Below are positions 10,622 to 23,023 of a DNA stretch of 64,000 bases, piece by piece. Source of the DNA: Tetracentron sinense (lineage: Eukaryota; Streptophyta; Magnoliopsida; Trochodendrales; Trochodendraceae); the NCBI GenBank assembly GCA_015143295.1, contig CM026560.1, positions 9,488,501 to 9,552,500 on the forward strand. Reading direction: 5' to 3'. The notes beneath the pieces were generated by a model. That model did no database searches. It had not been told where the DNA came from and saw only the letters and a list, made by a program, of their open reading frames with translations. A program made the translations under genes and the position numbers. Numbering within the stretch: position 1 is the first letter of the stretch; every line of letters starts with the position of its first letter.

Positions 10622-12657
10622 GTGAAGCTTGATCTAAAAAAATACTTAGATTATGAAGAGATTTACTGGAAACAAAAATCCAGAGAACATTGGCTGAAAG
10701 TGGGTGACAAAAACACGAAGTACTTTCATGCATTTTATCAAAATAAAAGCAAGAGAAATATGGTGCATGTAATTCAAGATGTTAATGGGAATAAATTAAT
10801 TCGAGGAGGAGATGGGGATCGAAGCAGTGAAATTCTTCCAAAAAATTTTATTGTCCGAGTCGATTTCAGTGGGAGATATTATAGATGATAATATTCCTTC
10901 ATTAGTTTCGGATGAGGACAATGATGGGTTGTGCAAATCTCCTGATATGTCAGAAATTCATAAAGTTGTTTTCGAGATGCTGGCTTTTGGGGCTCCTGGT
11001 TCGGATGGTTTTTCAGGGTTATTCTATCAGCACTGCTGGGAGATTATTAAAGAGGATTTGGTTGCTGCTATTCAATTTTTCTTTGAGTATGGTTTTATCC
11101 TGAGAGCTATTAATGCTACCTTGTTGTGCCTGATTGCTAAAGTTGAAGCTCCGACGACCTTTGCAGACTATCGGCCTATTAGTCTTTGTAATGTTTTTTA
11201 CAAAATTATCGCGAAGGTGATTGCTTATCGATTGAGTTTTATTCTTCCTAAGTTAATTTCGGAGGAGCAATTGGCTTTTGTGAAAGGGAGGAACATCATT
11301 GACAATATCTCTATGGCGCAAGATTTAACTTTGAGCATTAACCGGAAAGTGAGAGGGGGTAATGTGATCTTCAAAATTAATATGGCGAAGGCTTATGATC
11401 GTCTTGAATGAGATTTTCTAATTCTAGTTCTAAAGAAATTCGGTTTTAGTGATAAGTTTTTGAAGCTCATAAAAGGATGTATATCTTCGCCTTATTTCTC
11501 AGTTATTCTTAATGGTAGATTGCATGGTTTCTTCAAATCTTCTCGTGGGCTGAGGCAAGGTGACCCTTTATCTCTAGCACTATTCATTTTGGCTGAAGAG
11601 GTTTTGAGTAGAGGACTAAAGAATATTTTTCATGCCGGTAAAGTTGGTTATTATAGCTTGTCGAGAAACACCATTCCTATTTCCCATTTATTGTTTGCAG
11701 ATGATACTCTCATTTTCTGTAATGGGCAGAAAAGATAGATTATGCAGCTTTTTAAATTTTTATCTGAATATGAAGCAGCTTCGGGGCAAAAAATTAATAA
11801 GCAAAAAAGTGCTATGTATGTGGCAGATAAAAAAACTGAAGGAGAGAAGGGGAGATTGGTTATTTGCAGTGGGATATCTATAGATAAGTTCCCGTTTCGT
11901 TATTTGGGGATTCCCATATTCAAGGGGCGTATGAAGAACATTTATTTCGATTATATTATCGACAAACTTAGGAAGAAGATGGAAGGGTGGAAAGAGAAAA
12001 TGTTATCAAATGGAGGGAAGCTTGTGCTGTTGAAGCATGTTTTATCTTTTTTGCTGATTCATAGTTTGATGGGTTCTAATATTCCGTTAGGAGTTATCCG
12101 AAGAATTGAAAGCACATTTGCTTCTTTCTTCTGGAATGATAATGAAGGAAATAATAGAACTCATTAGGTGTCGTGGAATAATATCGCTAAACCGGTTGAA
12201 GAAGGAGGCTTGGGAATTCGTAAATTGGTTGATCTTGCTAATGCTTTCAGAATGAAGATGGCGTGGAAGTTGATTTCTGAAAAGGGTTTGTGGAGCAACT
12301 ATTTTAGGAATGAATACCTACATAATAATCACCCTTGGCAGATTGATAGTTATTTGAAGGGTTCCAAAACTTGGCTCAACATTGGTAGATGGATTAAAAG
12401 AACGATGATTAATTGTAAATGGTTGATTGGAAATGGTGAAAAGACTAATTTCTGGTTTGACATTTGGATGGAAGAAGCTCCTTTGATTGAGGAGGCTATT
12501 GAGTGTCCAATTTATTTCCCTCTGGTAAAAGATTGCTTGATTAGAGGAACTTGGCTAGAAGAGGACTTGAGTTTTTTATCTAGAGATATGCAGCACCTGA
12601 AGGGAATCCAGATAAAAATTTATGCGGAAAACTGAATCCCGAGGATCTTTACACCAT
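10622..12657 (+). pseudogene. LINE ORF2 reverse transcriptase and thumb
   Basis: Recognisable blocks in order: WLKVGDKNTKYFHAF (about 10690), DYRPISLCNVFYKIIAK with LAFVKGRNIIDN, FKINMAKAYDRLE (normally KxDxxKAYDRVxW) near 11370-11408, GLRQGDPLSLALFIL near 11550, and the active-site stretch HLLFADDTLIF near 11690. The thumb reads SWNNIAKPVEEGGLGIRKL from 12168. At least four breaks occur (about 10890, 11409, 11738, 12165). Coding sense continues as LNPEDLYTI after the stop at 12633 and halts where LTR-A starts. Confidence 0.92.
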
Positions 12658-14420
12658 TGAAAGCAACTAATACTATCTGCAAATTTTAGTCATATTACCT
12701 CGGTGAATGATGTTTACCGGTGAAGCAAAAACCAACTCGAACCGTCAGAACTCTTTGTAGAGATTTCTCAAAGAAATACTTGAAGCTCGATCCTTATTCT
12801 TTGCTATCCCCACAAAGCTTTGGAATCTCAACTTGGTATTGAAAAAGCAAAGAGAAGTAAATGGATTGTTGATGTAGACTTTCTATCACCAATAACCTTA
12901 GAGTTCAAAACGCTAAAGTTGAAAAACCCAACTTGGAGAACCCTATGAAGCTCACGAAAATCCAAGGGAGTGTCCCTTGGGGCTCACGGTTTTTGAAGAG
13001 GAGAGAATGAGAGTTGTATGGTTTTGGGGAGTTGGGGTATGTATATATAGGATTTGGATCATGTCCTAATCCTAATCCATTTACAACTTATCCCTTAGTA
13101 ATTATTTATTAATAATAACTCTTATTATTAATTAAATAAAAACCTAATTTATCTATAACTACTTTAGTTATAGTAATCCTACTAATTTAGGAGTCTTTTT
13201 CAAAAAGGGATTCCTTAATTAAAAGGATAAACCATTAACCACAAATAAGAATTCTTATTCAATTAGGAAACTAACACAGGGGGGGGGGGGGGGGGGGGGG
13301 CGTGAGCAAAGGGAGGGCGTGGGCTACAGGGGAATCTTAGACTCCTAGTTGTAATCCAATTACAACTTATCTCTTTGTTCCTCTCTATCCAAGCATTGAA
13401 ATTTAATTCTATATATAAATGAGTTATTATTCATTAATAATTCAACTAACCATATCCTAATCCAATTAGGAAAGCGAATGTGGGCGCCCCACCCTAGGGT
13501 TTTAATCCATGGGCTTTGGCCCACTAATAAGGTCCATGCTTAATGGGTTTATGGATATGGGTCAAACCCATTTCCCCTTTTATTAGGTTAATTAAATAAT
13601 TACTAATATAATCATTTAATTTAAATTAACAATTAATTTAAACTATAGATTAACTTTTAATCTATTTAATAAATGATTAACATTTAATCATTTAAAAAAT
13701 TGATTAACATTTAATCAATTGTTTGAGCTTGTATTTCTTATGTAAGTATTTCCACAGATTACTTTGGGACATTCTAACCTTGACTTATCCAATGTTGTCC
13801 CATTAACCCTAAATAGGAATTACATCAGAATTGCAAGTGACGTGAGATATCCATGTTACAATTGAATCCCAGTGAAAGAACATTAACTAATACGGATCCT
13901 GCCACATGAACTTTTTAATTCAATTGATCCTTCAAATTACATTATCCCTAATAGACCTTCGAGATTATTTATACTATCTAACTTGTAGCCCATTGCACAT
14001 CATCCAGGTTCCCAAGACTTCTGATTAAACCATGAGAAATATTTTCTCATGTATAACATTTTGAGTAAATCTTTTTATAAGTATAATATATTTTAATTGA
14101 AATATATTTCAAACTTATTTTGTTTCAAAATCACCTGCGCAGGATTTAAGCTTAATCGACTGTCTTACACGGAACTTGGATAATCTCTCAAATTAATGAG
14201 TATGAATTTCTTGTTTGCAATTCATTATGACTCGAACAGTTTTCTGACTATCCAACTGCCATTGTATCGTAATCCCTAAGGTAAAGATTACTTTGGTGGA
14301 ATCAAAACAGTCAGATTACTGTTCAGTTATAAATGAACTCATCAGATCTAAGGATAATTGAAACTATTCAATGTGAATGAGAGACCAACTATCTAATAGT
14401 ACGCTTATGCAAGGGGTTTC
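12658..14420 (-). mobile_element. LTR-A, 3' part of a minus-strand solo LTR split by Copia2
   Basis: On the minus strand this segment ends GTTGCTTTCA, like the 5442-7161 solo LTR, and its other part lies at 53704-54098. Together they make an LTR of about 2.16 kb with no coding region between, apart from the nested Copia2. It holds a TATA-like tatatatagg (about 13040, minus sense), long AT-rich stretches and a 22-G run. It is inserted in the LINE; acacc occurs at 12651-12655 and again at 54099-54103 and may be the remnant target duplication, though it sits 2 bases from the expected TG end on the left. Confidence 0.75.
13279..13300. repeat. Poly-G tract, 22 G
   Basis: Twenty-two consecutive G residues on the plus strand inside LTR-A. 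The length in the assembly may not be reliable. Confidence 0.95.
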
Positions 14421-16839
14421 TGAGGCCCAGATAATGGACCCTAGAGGAGGGGTGAATAAGGTTTATGACAAATTAAAAATTTGTCCTAAGTGATTTTAGA
14501 GGAAATGAAAATTTATCACAGCAACTACCAAATAAAAATCAGAGATAATAAATAGAGAGAGAGGTAAAGATACCAGACACCAGATATGTTATTGGGGTTT
14601 AGCAAGTTGCCTACATCCCCGCCTTTAAGCTTTCCCGCTTTAAGAATTTTCACACAATTCACTAATTGTACTCTTCTTTTCCGGCAGAGAGTAAGCCTTG
14701 CATTCATTTTCAAAGCTCAGGAAGAACCTTTACAATCCCTTTTGACAGGCTCAGGAAAACCTCTTCAAGAGAGACTTTCTTTAGGATACACGAGAACACT
14801 CTTCTCAAAGTATTGCAAGAATCCCTGATTCTTGACTTCCAGTAATTTACAGAAATTTGGTGGATATTGAATCCAAATTGAAAGCTCCTAATTAAGCTAG
14901 ATAAGAATGGATATCAATGCTAACAATCACTCAAGATTGATTGAAATTAAAAGCTCAAAGAGTGAGGGATTGAGATTCTAGAAGTTTAATGCAAAAATAG
15001 AGTATTGATTGCTTTGAAGGTTGTGAGTGATGAATAATCAATAGAATAGTGTTGGTTTATCTATTTTGATCATAAATCAACACTATTTATTGTTGAGCAA
15101 TCGATATGGCCGTTGGGGGTAGCATTTAATGCGTGCTAGCCGTTTAAAACTAGCCGTTACACGTTTTTCCTGCAGGTACTGGTCGACAAGTGAGAGTAAT
15201 TTGGGTCTGAGTCGTCTACGAGTGGTGTCACGCCCCAAAACCACACATAGGAGGATGTGAGATCTTGGCACGTGACTTACTTGACTTAATCAATTTAATA
15301 AGCTTTAAAGGCATACTAAAATTTGAACTTAAAAATTTCTTCAATTAAAACATCAACTAAATTCATAATCATTGACTGCAACTGAAATAAAATAAATACT
15401 AACCCTCCATCATGATCATCATCAAACTAAACTAAATATAAATATCCATAAGGTCAATTAAAGTCTCTCTGGAATTTGACTACAAACAATTTAAATTCAA
15501 TAGTAGGGCCAACGATCAAGATCCCGTTCTTCCTCGGAATAATCATCTTCCGATTCCCCGAAGTATTCATCTTCTTCCCATGGTCGGGGCACACAAATAT
15601 CAAAACCTGAACCTGCTGACAACAAAAGTCATTGGTTGAGTAACGAGTTACTCCGCGTATATATCAGATCATAGTGAACAATATAATGAACATTAAATTA
15701 CATGCATTTTACAGATTCATACATCAATTCACATACATAATCAGAGTGCGGAAACAACCAAATACATTACATCAATTTCTTTTTTTCTTTTCTTACTTTC
15801 TTATTTTTTTTTCTCATTTTCTTACTTTTCTTTTTCTTACTTTTCCTTACATTCTTACTTGAATCCAGATAACTAGTACATTTGGAAACTTATCTTGAAG
15901 CAAGACACTAGCATCTTTGGAGGTCTTTCTTTTCTTACTTTTTTTTTTATACTTCCTACGTTATCATTCCATAAAAACCACATTCACATGCATTAGTAAT
16001 AACTTAAAATACCCCTTTACCGTATAAGGAAAGAGTTACTATACTTTACTTTACCGAGATACCACCCTTCGTATATTATTCGGTACGGACGGCTTAGTAC
16101 ATTTTCCGGTACGACGGCTTACTTTGGCATATATCACGCATTTTCTAATGGTATCCGGTGGTGCACAAAACAACTTACATTATCGCTTTTAAGTGTCTTT
16201 CTTTCTTACTTGCATACTTTTCTTACTTTGCTTTTGGTTTTACTTACATTTCATTAGTATCTTTAATTCTTTATTCATACTTTTGCATCTTTTTTTTTAT
16301 TCGTGAGTGCACAATGATACACCTCTTGTTTAAATTTCACCTAAGACTAACCATCAAGGGCCATAGGACATCTCACCATAGCGTCCCATACCACTACGTT
16401 AACCAGGCCTAGGCAAGCTTGACTTTCATCAAAGGTTCGTTTACCCAATGATATATCACGTATTAGGAACATAAAAACAATATACAAACCATCATATTTC
16501 TAATTATTCAACAATATAAAAATCACAGTTGGTCTTAAAAATATTCCTAAATCACTATCTAATTTCATTGTCAAAATCCTTTATTTGTTTAATCAAGATC
16601 AATATCCTAATCGTAATCCTTTTTAATTAATAATAATTTTCTTCAATTGTTAAACATAAAATCAACTCAAACATCATTAAATATCACAATTAGATCATCC
16701 ATTCAATCCATCCACCATCTCATTCTTCTCATCAATTTGCACTCTTCAATAACTTTCCCAATCCCTATGTTGAATCATGAATAAATTATACATAATTCTT
16801 CACATCCTAACATAATAATTCCGTGATAATAAAACGATA

Positions 16840-17340
16840 TCTGCAATAGTTTCTTCACATCTTATTTAAACATTTCAATAATAATAAAATTATATCATCA
16901 ATAGATCCTCCACATCAAATCAATAAATAATCAAACACTATGACAACTGGGTTCTTCACATCCTAATTTAATCATTCACTAGTGATAAATTATGGTCATA
17001 ATTACAGCTCTTCACATCCTAGTTTAATCATCCAGGAATCATAAACTGAAAACTAAAAATCTAGTTCTTCACATCCTATTTTATCATCCATAAATAATAA
17101 GATGGGAATCAAATATAGTTCTTCACATCCTATGTTAATCATTCAATAACAGAGATTATAATCATGGTTTTTCACATTCTACTTTTATCCATCAAAATAA
17201 TGAGACAATATCTTCACTAAGTTCTTCACATCCTAATTTAACCATCAAGCATAAATAAATAATTTCATAAATGAGTTCTTCCCATCCTATTTTAACATAT
17301 CAACCAAAATAAACGAAAATCATAGACATATTCATGGATC
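16840..17340. repeat. Imperfect tandem array built on ttcttcacatccta
   Basis: About eight or nine units of roughly 50-65 bp, each with (a)gttcttcacatcctannttaatcat followed by an AT-rich, aataat-containing spacer. It lies inside the solo LTR and corresponds in place to the R/U5-side repeat block of the related LTRs. Confidence 0.8.
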
Positions 17341-17707
17341 CTACCCATCTTTACATCTTTCCTTTGGTTTACTCATTTTTATTCATTATTTTAGGTTAAC
17401 TATTCAAAATATTGGATACTAGATTTGTTATTTACTTCACTTGATCGCTTCCCTATGATCTATCACTTGCGAATAAGGCTGTATATTGATCTCCAAGCCT
17501 CCTTCTTCCTTTATTTTTGATCTAATCCTTGAACTCTTCAAGATTCCCCCTTTTGATCTCTTAGGAAGCTCTCTCTTTTCTCTCTTTTAGGTTTAGAAGC
17601 CTATGAAAACCCTAACTCACGAGTTCGAGGGTTATTTATAGAGTTTGGGGACCAAAGAGAACTTAAAAAGTCAAAAATCGACGTTTTCGTGCATATTTCA
17701 GCATCCA

Positions 17708-17783
17708 CTGATCGATCCGCGAGTTTTGGCCGATCGATCCCCGCCACCACTGATCGATCGGCGCTAGTTGGCCAATCGGTCGG
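17708..17783. repeat. Cluster of GATCGATC palindromic motifs
   Basis: Motifs such as ctgatcgatccgcg, ggccgatcgatccc and ctgatcgatcggcg lie 20-25 bp apart. Similar clusters occur in Gypsy2 and the solo LTRs at 50451 and 55860. Confidence 0.8.
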
Positions 17784-18894
17784 ATCCCTTTTTTTTTTTT
17801 TTCTGAACCTTGCTCTGGTATTTTGCCCGTAACTTTTGACTCGGTTATCAGAATTGGACGATTCAACTTGCGTTGGAACCGTATTCGAAGGGGAACAATT
17901 TCTTATCTATAGACAAACCCCAATTTCAAGTCTATGGAGGTTAAAATTTCTCATCAAGTTGGATGAAGGTAAACGCGAATCTCAAAATATTTAGGTTAAT
18001 ACTGAGAACTCAAAGTTTAAACTCCTATACTCCTAAAAGTTAGAAAATAGATACCTTAGGCTAATTTTAAGTAATGAGGTGTCCCTTAAACCCAAAACTT
18101 TTAATTTAATAATAATAATAATTATTATAATAATAATAAGTTAATCACTATTATTATTATTATTATATAAGAGTTTACTAATTTAGGCATCCCACATTAA
18201 TTTTCATAAAAACACATGTATTTAAAATCGGATGCATATTCTAAGGAATTTATGTAAATGACACGAATGCTGAAAAACTAAATTTCGGGTCTCTACAAGT
18301 GGAGATAGAAGCAATTGCTTCATTTTCCTATCACCCACTCGTCGACGAGTTCGTTGTACTCATCGACGAGTTCACTAAATTTTTTTAGTAAACTCATCTT
18401 AATGAGACCAAAACAAAGGGAAACGCGCTAGGACCCTTAGGCAATAAATTTAACATTATTTTAATCATTTGTAGGGCCTTAGATTGATGTCCAATATATC
18501 CTTGGTCTCCTAGGGTCTATCTAGGTAATCCTTGAGCAATTCTTTTCCAATGTCTTGAGGACTTTACAAGGTCCTAAGACATCTATACTTAAGACACTAG
18601 TCTTCATTTTGGATAATATCTTCAATCTTGATTTGAGAAGCTTTGCTCTTGATGATTCTTCATGTAATGACTTGAACTTTTGAACCTTTTTCCTTTGAGG
18701 GACTAGCGCATGAACTTTGACTTTGAGTGGTTTAAGCTCTTCAATTCTTCATGACTTGAATTTTGATCTTAATTGACTTTTTCTCTGAAATTTCACATAC
18801 TTAATGGAAATATTAGTACATAAAGAGTCATTTCATTATTGTGTTATCATCGAAACAATTTAGGGTACTTAGAGTTGTAACCTTGAGGCTAACA

Positions 18895-18909
18895 ATCTCC
18901 CCCTTTTTG
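18895..18909 (-). promoter_or_regulatory. Copia2 polypurine tract
   Basis: The minus strand reads AAAAAGGGGGAGAT immediately before the LTR start TGTTAG. It primes plus-strand DNA synthesis in LTR retrotransposons. Its position fixes Copia2 as minus oriented. Confidence 0.85.
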
Positions 18910-19466
18910 ATGATGACATAATAATGTGAATGACCTTGGGATGAGCTCCCCCTCAATATACGAGTTCTAGAATTTTTAGAAGATAGCTCCCCCTCAACAA
19001 ATGCATCAAGTAAAAATTTAAGACAAGAGATGGTATTTGAACCATTTTCTAAGATCATATATGAATCAAACATCAATAATTTTTAACTAATGGAATCAAG
19101 AGAAGTTCCATGAACAAACTTTAAGTTTAAACTTATTAATTGATAGATAAGTTGTAATTTTGGAACCAAGAGAAGTTCCACAAAGGAAATCAAGATTGAA
19201 AATTTTGATTATTCGTTTATGTTATATATGGAAAATTCATTCATTTATGTTATCTATGGAAATTTCATTCACGGTTACCCAATTTCTCCCCCTTGGCATC
19301 ATAAAAAATAAGCATATAAGAGAACAAAAAATAAGAGAATATAGGTCAAGGAAATGGAATGTCATATAAAACCAAGTGTTTGATTACAAGAAAAGTTAGG
19401 CCTTACATCCAATCAAACATAAACAAAGTCATGAAAAAAAAGGAAAGAAAAATAGAAAGGAGGTCT
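18910..19466 (-). other. Copia2 noncoding spacer before the polypurine tract
   Basis: AT-rich; the phrases agctccccctcaa and accaagagaagttcca each recur. No coding sequence of the element was recognised. Confidence 0.5.
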
Positions 19467-20432
19467 TCATAAATTCTTTTGTCTCTTCCTTGCGCTGTCT
19501 GGCATGGAAGTTGTGTCATTTCTTTTGTAGGTTCCCACCTTCGATAGATCTTTAGAGTCACTTGAGATGACTTTCTCAGCTGGAGGGTCTTGAGGTTGCT
19601 TTTGAGAAGACTTTGTAGCCTTAGAAGGAGGTTGCTCTGTAGGAGGTACTGAAGATGTGGCTTGAGGGGGCTGACTATGAGGAGGGTGAGGAGGAGGGTG
19701 AGAGGGAATTTCCACATCATGGGGAATAGGAACAAGCTCCAGCTTCTTCTTGATAAGAAGCATCTCAGAAACGAGGTCATCAACTTTAGCCGCTATTTCT
19801 CCAACTACTGGAGCATGTGAATCCAGTAGACCAGCCATGTTGTTAAGATATCGAGCTTGGACATTTACTGCATTTCCAACACTAGTCATATCCGCACTCA
19901 GACGATCACTAGTCACATTGGCCTCAACCGCCTTTCTCTTTTCCTGAGAGATGATAGAATCCACTTGATTTTTCACAATCTCACTGGATATGGCCATCTC
20001 AGTAAATTTGGGCTCAAGCACAGCCTCTCGAGACCTCATCTTAGACTGGAGGAGATCCATCCGGGTCTCTAATGAAGACAACCTCTCTCTGGTCTATGCC
20101 TAGAACTGTAGCTAACTCTGCCTCATCTCAAGCTGAAATTGCTTCATGCTTGAGGCCATGGAGGCAATCTGAGCTTCCATCAAACTCATCAGCTCATCTA
20201 GTACTGGAGCAGGTCTGGGAGGAGAAGCAAAATGCTGCCATGGGTCCTCAAAATGATCTGAATCCTGTCTCTGGGATGACTCAGGTAAATCAGCATCAAT
20301 CATGATGTCTCCCCAGTCAGGTATTGCCTCAGCCTCCGCAGTTGGCTCATCCTTTGGCTCTGCAAGTGCTAGCTAATCTGCAGTCTCTGTCTCAGGCCTT
20401 GTCTTAGCTGACTCTGGTTGCAAAACTGGCTC
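19467..20432 (-). pseudogene. Copia2 env-like ORF, C-terminal part
   Basis: The third ORF of SIRE-lineage Copia elements lies between pol and the 3' LTR, as here. This piece has an acidic and glutamine-rich stretch (about 20112-20432), then a heptad-like region predicted to coil (MSSLETRMDLLQSKM to about VSEMLLIKKKLELV), then a proline-rich run (SHPPPHPPHSQPP) and a basic end, SARKRQKNL, before the stop at 19467. A stop interrupts it near 20100. It is separated from its middle part by the solo LTR at 20433-23018. Function in SIRE elements is unproven; no clear transmembrane segment is visible here. Confidence 0.65.
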
Positions 20433-20799
20433 TGTAGAGCCCCAGACTTTTTCGTGCTTAATACATGACACTTTCGTTGTCATTTTTCCTTTTTAAGAGG
20501 TATAATTAATAAATAAGGAAGAAATTGGAAATTTCAAAACGTCAGAAATGTTCCTTTTCGAAGTACGAACACAACGCAAGTTGAATCGTCAAAATCGGAT
20601 GAACGAGTCAAAAGATATGGCCAAAACAGTCTACACCTACAGGCAATCGTAGCTCGGAAGGCGCTAAGGACGTAGCTCGGTTATGCGCTAAGGACGTAGC
20701 TCGGTTAGGCACTAAGGACGTGCTCAGACAACGTACTCCGATAACGTATACGCTGTGCGTCCGTTGTACAGCTAACAACGGGTACATTGTACAGCTCAC

Positions 20800-21170
20800 A
20801 ACGGTACGTTGTACAGCACCACGGGCACGCTGTACATAAGACAACGGACAACGTGTTCAGCACTGTCCACAACGGACAACGTGTTTGGCACTGTTCACAG
20901 CTCAACGAGCTCAGCACTATGCACAACACAACGTGACAACGGGTTCGGCACCCTTCACAACGGACAACGTGGTTGGTACTATTCACAGCACAACGAGTTG
21001 GCACTGTTCACAGTACAACGAATTGGCACTGTTCACAGTACAACGAGTTGGCACTGTTCACAGCACAACGAGTTGACACTATTCACAGCACAACGTGTCC
21101 ATCACTGTTCACAGCACAACGTGTTCAGCACTGTTCACAGCACAACGTGTTCAGCACTATTCACGGTCCT
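20800..21170. repeat. 25-bp minisatellite array in the solo LTR
   Basis: About thirteen imperfect units such as acaacgagttggcactgttc, reverse complementary to the gtgaatagtgccaactcgtg units in Gypsy1 LTRs. Apparent ORFs through it are artefacts of the repeat. Confidence 0.9.
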
Positions 21171-21567
21171 CGCGTCTTTACAGAAATTCCAGTAAGGGTA
21201 TTACGGTCTTTTGGTCGGTTCACTCTTACCTTAAGAGTTTAACCCGAGCCTTTAGGGCATCATTCGACACTTAGAGAGATTGGGAAACAAGAAGAGAGGA
21301 GAGGGCGATTCCTAAACCTAGGGTTTCCATTTTGGAGAGAAATCAAGGGTTTCGAGACCCTAGATCACTCCCAGTCCGGTTTTCTTCAAGATCTCGGCTC
21401 AAGCTCGTGCGAAGCTCGTGTTCCAAGCTAGGGCAGCAACTCACAGTCGTTTGGAAGAGAGATTTCTTCCTCATCTCTTCAAGGTCGGTACTTCTTGCTA
21501 CCCTCCTAGTTATAGTTCCTCTTCTCTCCTTTATTTCGTTTTATTTTCTTTCATTAACACATGTGTT

Positions 21568-21632
21568 ATGAGATGGATGAATGGTGAATGGTGAATGGTA
21601 AATGGTGAATGGTGAATGGAGATGGAATGGGC
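21568..21632. repeat. (GAATGGT)n microsatellite
   Basis: Repeated gaatggt/aaatggt heptamers. The reverse-complement form recurs in both Gypsy1 LTRs at about 25190-25245 and 33088-33165, with differing copy number. Confidence 0.95.
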
Positions 21633-22089
21633 GATTGGATGCCAATGGTTGTGTGTGATGAATGAACGGGGAAGGGCATTGTTCCAATAATGAACATACA
21701 TGTATGATTGAGTAAAACCCATCTAGAAAAGCATGTTGTAGGGTAAACCCATAATGAACACACCATGTTTGATGAAATGCCAAGGTGAATACAGTGAGCT
21801 GAAAATTTGGAAATGCATGCCTAATAAATTATGAATATTGCTAGGGACTATGATAGTGTGTTTCTTGCTTTCCCAAATGATATGATTATTACATTGCTCA
21901 ATCATTAATGTTATATGTGTTGTGAAATTACCCAATTGTCATGTTTAAATTTAAATGCAAGTATGTACACGGTTCCCACAAGCACGGCATGCATGACATG
22001 ATTGATCGAGGTTTTCAAGAACATGGTTAGAGGTGGAACATATCCTACGATATGTTTTACCTCGCTTTTCACAAGAAGACAAGAACCAA

Positions 22090-22245
22090 CATTCCACGAG
22101 GGGTCTCCCCTCACTCACAAGTGCATATCATGAAGAAGGGCCTCCCTTCCCTCGCAAGTACATACATATCATGAAGAAGGGTCTCCCTTCCCTCGCAAGT
22201 GCATTGCATAAAGAAGGGTCTCCCTTCCCTCTCAAGTGCATCTCG
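22090..22245. repeat. Tandem repeat of about 40 bp, gaagggtctcccttccctc
   Basis: Four units, each an imperfect inverted repeat (gaaggg-tctccc-ttccctc) followed by gcaagtgcat. Equivalent blocks lie at 24575-24715 and 32470-32615. Confidence 0.85.
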
Positions 22246-23023
22246 CAAGGACATCTCACAAGGATATCTCACAAGTTACATGATCACAAGCAAGCACGCA
22301 TGACATGCATGACATGACACGACATACAAGAATCAAGCATGATAGACAAGACAAGCTTTCAAGTACGAAAAGATATTTCAAGTCAAGTCAAGTGCACGAT
22401 GTTTTCAAGAGTTTTTATCGGCTTTCTATGAAATACAAGCATGATTATAAACTGCTTTACTTCCTTGTATGATATGAATTGTTTCCGTTTGACATATATG
22501 AATTGCTCCTGATTATGTACTGTCATTTTTATGCTATAATTGTTGGTTAGTATTTAGTACCCGCTGAGTATTCCATGCTCAGCCGTACTTCTTATGTCGG
22601 CAGGTTCTGAGGGAGCTGCTACTCCATTTGATGTTTGTGCTCCTGGTCCATGGGTGGAAGAAGAGTACGTCGAGGAGCCTTTGGAGGAACCTCCCGTAGA
22701 GGGTTATCTGTAGGTGGTGTTAGATTCTGAGTGGATTAGCTGTGGGTGAGATGAGAGTTAGATTTATGTATTTTTGGCGGGCATGTCCGCACTTTCTTAT
22801 GGTTACCTTTTTGCATAAACTTGGATTCGTATATATATACATAGAGGGTTGTTTAGACTTCCGCTGTGCTATATTAGAGTATGTTTCCGCTGTTTATATC
22901 CTCTATTGTATATGCTCTGTGGGTGTTTGCAGGTTGGTTTGTCAAGCAAGTCATGTAATCCATGATTAGTCATCCAAAGTTCATTCTAACTCCTAGGGTG
23001 GGTTTTGGGTCGCGACAGGCTCA

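Larger units (their letters stand above)
7930..12657 (+). mobile_element. L1-type LINE, 5' part, interrupted by a 41-kb nested insertion
   Basis: It contains ORF1 (DUF4283 and zinc knuckle), then ORF2 endonuclease, reverse transcriptase and thumb in order. Reading continues past the last stop as LNPEDLYTI up to about 12657, where LTR-A begins. The missing zf-RVT and RNase H domains resume on the same strand at 54104. The true 5' end is uncertain; 7930 is the first ORF1 ATG. Several frameshifts and stops make it non-functional. Confidence 0.9.
15226..18297 (-). mobile_element. Solo LTR of the Gypsy-type superfamily (3072 bp), TSD AGTGG
   Basis: Top strand starts TGTCACGCCCC and ends GGGTCTCTACA, with AGTGG exactly flanking (15221-15225, 18298-18302). 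Those ends are the reverse of the TGTAGAGCC...GGGTCGCGACA ends of Gypsy1, so it is minus oriented. The module near 17820-17875 (acttttgactcgg, gacgattcaacttgcgttgg) is shared with Gypsy1 LTRs. There is no internal coding. It carries its own repeat blocks at 16840-17340 and 17708-17783. Confidence 0.92.
14421..18894 (-). mobile_element. Copia2 3' LTR (about 1.4 kb net), interrupted by a solo LTR
   Basis: It is homologous throughout to 49737-53698. On the minus strand it starts TGTTAGCCTC and ends ...GGGCCTCA; the other copy ends ...GGGCATCA. Removing the nested element at 15226-18297 and its extra TSD leaves 1397 bp against 1403 bp in the other LTR. Outer flanks GTTTC (14416-14420) and GTCTC (53699-53703) are a target duplication with one mismatch. 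The LTRs differ at clearly more than a few percent of sites, so Copia2 is not recent. The palindrome ACTCGTCGACGAGT occurs at 18337-18350. Confidence 0.92.
20433..23018 (+). mobile_element. Solo LTR of the Gypsy1 superfamily (2586 bp), TSD GGCTC
   Basis: It runs TGTAGAGCCCCAGAC to GGGTTTTGGGTCGCGACA, with GGCTC flanking exactly (20428-20432, 23019-23023). It is plus oriented, opposite to Gypsy1. It shares with Gypsy1 LTRs the start, the 25-bp U3 array (20800-21170), the ccattca-type microsatellite (21568-21632), the gaaggg-ctccc repeat (22090-22245), the hairpin GCTGAG...CTCAGC (22563-22583) and the end. No internal region. It splits the Copia2 env-like ORF. Confidence 0.95.

Noticed and set aside
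20809-21242. Three overlapping long ORFs in the 20433 solo LTR, and similar ones at 25543-26211 and 33467-34087
   Set aside because: They are translations of the 25-bp minisatellite; the repeat lacks stops in several frames at once. No domain and no start context.
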